Assembly (NCBI GenBank): GCA_028819305.1
Contig: JAPPLY010000088.1
Coordinates: 1-43,224 of the forward strand
Direction of reading: 5' to 3'
From: Bdellovibrionales bacterium
GTDB lineage: Bacteria > Bdellovibrionota > Bdellovibrionia > Bdellovibrionales > UBA1609
Length of the DNA stretch: 43,224 bases
Part shown: piece by piece, positions 39,148-43,224 of the stretch
Layout: each line of letters opens with the position of its first letter
Position numbering within the stretch: the stretch's first letter is position 1
Position numbers and translations under genes: made by a program
The notes under the pieces: model-generated
What the model saw: only the letters and a program-made list of their open reading frames with translations
What the model was told of the DNA's origin: nothing
Database searches by the model: none

Positions 39148-39681
39148 CTAGGCATATTGAAATTTATTTAACCGATCCAGCCTTTTTTGTTCTGGTTCCT
39201 TTACTTCTTTCAGTCGCTCCTCGGTTTGAGTCATAATTTGCTCTAAAATCCGATTTTTTAAATGCCTTAATTCTTTTAGCCGTTGACGTTTTAACTCTTG
39301 GAGAGTTTTTATTTTCAGGTTTTCCTGCCATTGTTGTTCCTGTTTTTTTAATTCTTCTTCCAGGTTAAGTAAAGCTTTGTCCACCTCCCGCCCGATATTT
39401 TGCTCTTGCGTCTGTAAAGCTTTCCATTCTTTTTCCAAAGAAAGATAAAGGGACTGACTTTGTTTTTCCATTTCCTGAGCTTTCTTTTGATACTCTAAAA
39501 AGTCCTGTTTTTTTTTCTGTAAGAAAGGGGGTAGCTTTTTTCGCATTAAGTATATCAGCACCAAAGTAAAAAGGGTAAAATTCAAGGCTTGAAAAAACAC
39601 AAAGGAAACGGGAACCCCTTCTGTGCTTGCCGCTTCCGCTAAACCCGGCCATAAAAGAAAAGCAATTATAAAAATCAACAC
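39148..39681 (-). CDS. atpF: ATP synthase b subunit
   Basis: N-terminal TM then coiled-coil (KKKLPPFLQKKKQDFLEYQKKAQEMEKQ); position in atp cluster. Confidence 0.85.
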   Translation of the reverse strand: MLIFIIAFLLWPGLAEAASTEGVPVSFVFFQALNFTLFTLVLIYLMRKKLPPFLQKKKQDFLEYQKKAQEMEKQSQSLYLSLEKEWKALQTQEQNIGREVDKALLNLEEELKKQEQQWQENLKIKTLQELKRQRLKELRHLKNRILEQIMTQTEERLKEVKEPEQKRLDRLNKFQYA

Positions 39682-39691
39682 TTATAATACC

Positions 39692-40135
39692 TCAAGACAC
39701 TAAACGATGGACGGCTGCTGTGACCAGCTGGTTTGTTTCCTTTTTTAAACTTCTCCGGGCTTCTTCTACTTCTTCTTTTAGTTTCCCTCTCTCTTTTTCA
39801 TACCCCTTTTGGATTTTTTCTTGAACTTCTCTCTTTTTCTTAAAAAAATCTTCTTTCAATCGGACACTCCCTTCATTGTAAAGACGATTAAACCCCTCAT
39901 TAATATCACGCACTTTTTGTTCATACTGTTCTTGTAAGATTTTCCTTTTTTCCTCCCATTTTTCCACTTGTTTCATGCGCTCCTTTGTTTCTTTATCCCT
40001 TAAGTTTTGTAGCTGAACATAGGGATAAAACAACAGACGAGAAAAAACAGGATAACAGATAAGAAACACTGTAAACTGTATAAAAAAGGTATAATCTATA
40101 GCCAAAGCCTGTGCTAAAGAGGAAAACATGTTCAC
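39692..40135 (-). CDS. ATP synthase b' subunit
   Basis: Second short TM + coiled-coil protein (IDYTFFIQFTVFLICYPVFSRLLFYPYVQLQNLRDKETKERMKQ) directly upstream of atpF. Confidence 0.82.
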   Translation of the reverse strand: MNMFSSLAQALAIDYTFFIQFTVFLICYPVFSRLLFYPYVQLQNLRDKETKERMKQVEKWEEKRKILQEQYEQKVRDINEGFNRLYNEGSVRLKEDFFKKKREVQEKIQKGYEKERGKLKEEVEEARRSLKKETNQLVTAAVHRLVS

Positions 40136-40227
40136 CCACCCATTTATATTTTTAAACTGAACCCAATTAGTCTAGTTCAACTCATTGGTGTTTTATAATT
40201 CGGACACACATAGAAATTTTTTTACTA

Positions 40228-40446
40228 CGTTATGACCGAACCAGTGTATAGGAAGTTACGCCTTTCAAAGTCTCTCTTCCCGGGAGAAGAAAAAAGAGAC
40301 AAAAAAAACCTGTCTCCGCAGAAGCGGGAAGCTATTATCTGATTTGCTTCCCAACCATAATGAGCACCCCATTTCTTTCAGCCTGTCCTCCCGGAAGTCT
40401 GACCTCGTAGAAACGGGGCTGGAGAGCAAGCCGGACGGATATAACT
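40228..40446. repeat. Repeat family A, long intergenic copy between atpF' and bactofilin
   Basis: GACCGAACCAGTGTATAGGAAG...CTTCCCGGGAGAAGAAAAAAGAGACAAAAAAAACCTGTCTCCGCAGAAGCGGGAAG...GCCGGACGGATATAAC. Confidence 0.78.
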
Positions 40447-40477
40447 ATAAAAACATGGTTTTTTACACGAGACAAGT

Positions 40478-40852
40478 TTATTTACTCGACTCTGCCCCCT
40501 CTTTTTTCAGAATCTTTTTTTTCATTGTCTTAACAGAAGCCCCTTCAAATAAAGCCCCTTGTTCAACATACAACTGAGCTGTATCCAAGACCCCATAAAA
40601 TTCTGAACCACTTAGCAGTTTAATTCCTTGTTGGGCCTTTACTTCTCCTTTCATCCTACCTTTAAGAATAAGTTTTCCAATAAAAATTTTAGCTTCCACT
40701 TGAGCTTCCGGTTCGATAATCAAAACACCTTCGCTTACAATTTCCCCTTTAAAACGGCCACAGAGACGAGCTATCCCCTCAAAACTCAAACGTCCTTCAA
40801 AAGAAGCTCCTCTGGTTAAAATAACATTAGTGCTTAAATGTTCCATATCCAT
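40478..40852 (-). CDS. Bactofilin (polymer-forming cytoskeletal protein)
   Basis: TRGASFEGRLSFEGIARLCGRFKGEIVSEGVLIIEPEAQVEAKIFIGKLILKGRMKGEVKAQQGIKLLSGSEFYGVLDTAQLYVEQGALFEG. Confidence 0.92.
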   Translation of the reverse strand: MDMEHLSTNVILTRGASFEGRLSFEGIARLCGRFKGEIVSEGVLIIEPEAQVEAKIFIGKLILKGRMKGEVKAQQGIKLLSGSEFYGVLDTAQLYVEQGALFEGASVKTMKKKILKKEGAESSK

Positions 40853-40878
40853 ACCCCTCGGGTATTATTTTTCCATAA

Positions 40879-41781
40879 TTAAGAACGACGAAGCAAAGTA
40901 TCTATTATATAACGAAGCTGTTCATCAGAAAAAAAACGCAGACACAGATCTCCCCCCTTTTTTTTAAACTGAAGAGAGGGAGTCACCCCATGAAGATCTT
41001 GAATCTTCCTTATGGCTTGAGTTTGCCAAGGGGGGAGGGATTCTTGAGCTTTTTTCCTCCTTTTATTCGGTTTTTTCTGAGATAAAAGTTTTTGAGCTTC
41101 TCTCACACCCGTTTTATGTTTTACAAAATAAGAGGCCCACTTTACTTGAGAAGAAGATTCTTTTAGTTGCAAAAGAATTTTAGCTAAAGCCAAAGAAAGC
41201 TGCCCTTTTAAAATAAGATTTCTTATTTCCAGAGGTAATTTTAAAATACGAAGCTGATTGGCCAGAGTGGCACGAGGAAGGCCCAATTGCTCTGCCAATT
41301 TTTCCTGGGTAAAATTATGTTCCTCCATGAGTTTTTTATAGGCTTGGGCCAGTTCAATAGGGTTTAAGTTTTCTCTTTGCAGGTTTTCCACCAAAGAAAG
41401 AAAAGGATTGTCCTCTTGTCCTTCCAAAATACGTACGGGAATTTCATGTAGTCCCGCCTGAGCCGAGGCTCTCCATCTTCTCTCTCCTGCTATAATTTCA
41501 TATTTTGAACCCCTTTTTTTTACAATAACAGGCTGAATTAAGCCATTTTTTCTTATAGAGTCGGCTAATTCTTTTAAAAATTCCTTATCAAAAACACGAC
41601 GAGGTTGATGAGGATTAGGCTGTATTTGCTCAATACCTAAAACACATATAGATGAAGTTTTCTGTACGCCCTTCGTTTCTAACTCCTCTTTGGAGGAGGG
41701 AAAAAAAAAGTTATCCAAACCGCGCCCCAAAACCCGACGACGGGAAGCAGAAGTAAAAGGAGGGGAATTTTTAGAAGACAT
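40879..41781 (-). CDS. parB: Chromosome partitioning protein ParB
   Basis: RRVLGRGLDNFF, IQPNPHQPRRVFDKEFLKELADSIRKNGLIQPVIVKK, IIAGERRWRASAQAG, VENLQRENLNPIELAQAY. Confidence 0.96.
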   Translation of the reverse strand: MSSKNSPPFTSASRRRVLGRGLDNFFFPSSKEELETKGVQKTSSICVLGIEQIQPNPHQPRRVFDKEFLKELADSIRKNGLIQPVIVKKRGSKYEIIAGERRWRASAQAGLHEIPVRILEGQEDNPFLSLVENLQRENLNPIELAQAYKKLMEEHNFTQEKLAEQLGLPRATLANQLRILKLPLEIRNLILKGQLSLALAKILLQLKESSSQVKWASYFVKHKTGVREAQKLLSQKKPNKRRKKAQESLPPWQTQAIRKIQDLHGVTPSLQFKKKGGDLCLRFFSDEQLRYIIDTLLRRS

Positions 41782-42580
41782 GCGCAGATGGCCTTTCAGA
41801 AGATAAGGAAAAGGCCTTTTCTTGGCCGGAGATCTGTTGTTGTAACTCTCCGGCCAACTGTTCGTAGGCCATAGCCCCTAGACAATGAGGCTCATACTGA
41901 AAAATTGTTTTTCCAAAACTCGGGGCTTCACTGAGTCGCACATTACGGGGAATAATAGTGCGAAAAACTTGTTTTCCAAAATGTCGCCGCACTTCCTGTT
42001 CCACTCGATAACTTAAGGAGTTACGAGCCTCAAATAAAGTCAGTAAAATACCTTGCAATTTTAAGGAAGGATTCCACCGTTTTTTTACCTCTTTAGCTGT
42101 TCCCAACAAACGACTAAGCCCCTCCAAGGCATAATATTCACATTGCAAAGGAACAATAAAAACATGAGAAGCCGTGAGCGCGTTTAAGGTCAGAAATCCC
42201 AAAGAGGGAGGAGTATCAATTATTATAAACTCATAATCATTTTTTACCTCTCCTAACTTGTTCTTTAAAAAAAACTCTCTATTTTCTTCATTGACTAAGT
42301 CTATTTCCGCTCCTGCTAAATGAGAACTGGCAGGAGCTATATCCAAGTCATTAATAGAGCTTGAACAAATAACTTTTTTCAAAGGACACTGGTTCATCAA
42401 GGCCATATAAATATCTTTTTGAGAACAAATCCCTAAACCACTAGAAGCACTTCTTTGTGGATCTAAATCCACTAATAAAACTTTTTTTCCTTTTAAAGCT
42501 AAAGCAGAAGAAAGATTAAGAGCTGTCGTTGTTTTACCCACCCCCCCTTTTTGATTAGTTACACTGATTATCCAAGCCAC
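41771..42580 (-). CDS. parA: Chromosome partitioning ATPase ParA/Soj
   Basis: ISVTNQKGGVGKTTTALNLSSALALKGKKVLLVDLDPQRSASSGLG, IIIDTPPSLGFLTLNAL. Confidence 0.97.
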   Translation of the reverse strand: MAWIISVTNQKGGVGKTTTALNLSSALALKGKKVLLVDLDPQRSASSGLGICSQKDIYMALMNQCPLKKVICSSSINDLDIAPASSHLAGAEIDLVNEENREFFLKNKLGEVKNDYEFIIIDTPPSLGFLTLNALTASHVFIVPLQCEYYALEGLSRLLGTAKEVKKRWNPSLKLQGILLTLFEARNSLSYRVEQEVRRHFGKQVFRTIIPRNVRLSEAPSFGKTIFQYEPHCLGAMAYEQLAGELQQQISGQEKAFSLSSERPSAHVF

Positions 42581-42806
42581 AAAATACCTCTTCTCTTGTT
42601 TGATTAGTCATTCTCTTATAAAACTATCCAACTTGTCCAGACCAAAAGCAAGGTTTGACTAGGCATGACTATCCACCTTGAATAAGCAAAAGCAAATGTA
42701 AAGACCTTATAACTTTAGTCCAAACCACCTGCATCATTTGATATTATTAGCTCATTAAAAAGCCTTTTCTTCATCTTTAACTCCCCTCTCCCGGCTTATT
42801 TTTATA

Positions 42807-42830
42807 AAAATGTTCTACGTAGAACATTTT
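42807..42830. promoter_or_regulatory. parS: parS-like ParB binding site (24-bp perfect palindrome)
   Basis: AAAATGTTCTACGTAGAACATTTT; core TGTTCTACGTAGAACA differs symmetrically from TGTTCCACGTGGAACA; about 230 bp upstream of parA. Confidence 0.75.
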
Positions 42831-43089
42831 TTATTACGAGAATATATTTCGGAGGGAGTGGGGCTTGTATAGATAGCTAGATCCATACACTTCCCCCTTT
42901 CGCGGGAGGACAGGCACCCTTAAAGAAGCTTCCATTTAGCAGCTTTATGGCAAAACACATTCCTGAATCTTTGACCCTACTTTCTTTTGAAGAGCAAGAG
43001 TAAGAAAAAAGCGGGCATAGATTTTGCATAGATAGTTTTTATACCAATCGCATTTAAAAACTATGGTACTCTATAGAAAGGAGAAGGAT

Positions 43090-43224
43090 ATGAATAAATC
43101 CACAATATCGCCAGCAGATGAGATTTGGATTCTTATAAAAGAGACTCAAAAGAATTTAAAGCAGTTTTCGGCTGAGGCAGAAAAGCGACAGGCTGAGGCA
43201 GAAAAGCGACAGGCTGAGGCAGAA
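43090..43224 (+). CDS. N-terminus of a DUF3782-like / PD-(D/E)XK-associated coiled-coil protein (truncated by window)
   Basis: MNKSTISPADEIWILIKETQKNLKQFSAEAEKRQAEAEKRQAEAE; preceded by AAAGGAGAAGGAT; tandem 21-nt heptad repeat from 43171. Confidence 0.6.
   Translation, partial: MNKSTISPADEIWILIKETQKNLKQFSAEAEKRQAEAEKRQAEAE

Noticed and set aside
39365-39652. 95-aa ORF overlapping atpF in another frame
   Set aside because: atpF frame has TM + coiled-coil and fits the operon; alternative frame has no recognisable features.
42600-43080. Possible oriC next to parAB
   Set aside because: No clear cluster of TTATCCACA-type DnaA boxes was seen, and no dnaA/gidB/mnmG neighbours; only the parS-like site is supported.

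Overview
AT-rich bacterial chromosomal window that is mostly housekeeping. Main blocks: nadE; dnaQ-like exonuclease, RodZ-like and TPR lipoprotein genes, ndk-sucD-sucC-mdh; a lysine-rich histone-H1-like gene with its own terminator; a TadB/TadC-like + Ser/Thr-kinase cluster; uppP; a Cys/Met-metabolism PLP enzyme overlapping tRNA-Phe; a sigma-54 activator; dapA-dapB; ftsK; dnaB; rplI-rpsF; an FHA protein; mfd; and an atpC-D-G-A-H-F-F' / bactofilin / parB / parA block with a parS-like palindrome upstream. Gene order loosely resembles delta-proteobacterial/Bdellovibrionota-like chromosomes (inference). The most unusual content is a set of dispersed small repeats. (A) A palindrome-headed modular element (about 80-220 bp) lies in many spacers, including inside the atp operon, and also appears to be inserted in-frame in coding genes (nadE, the kinase twice, mfd twice), read in different frames; this is reminiscent of Rickettsia palindromic elements. 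(B) A two-copy, multi-branched structured element has compensatory stem changes. (C) A short repeat supplies the identical C-terminal KAKGF-stop to two unrelated proteins. Also notable: a C15 tract inside the FHA gene, a 37-bp direct repeat pair upstream of dnaB with a 28-nt spacer, and a variant parS. All calls come from reading the sequence; no searches were run.
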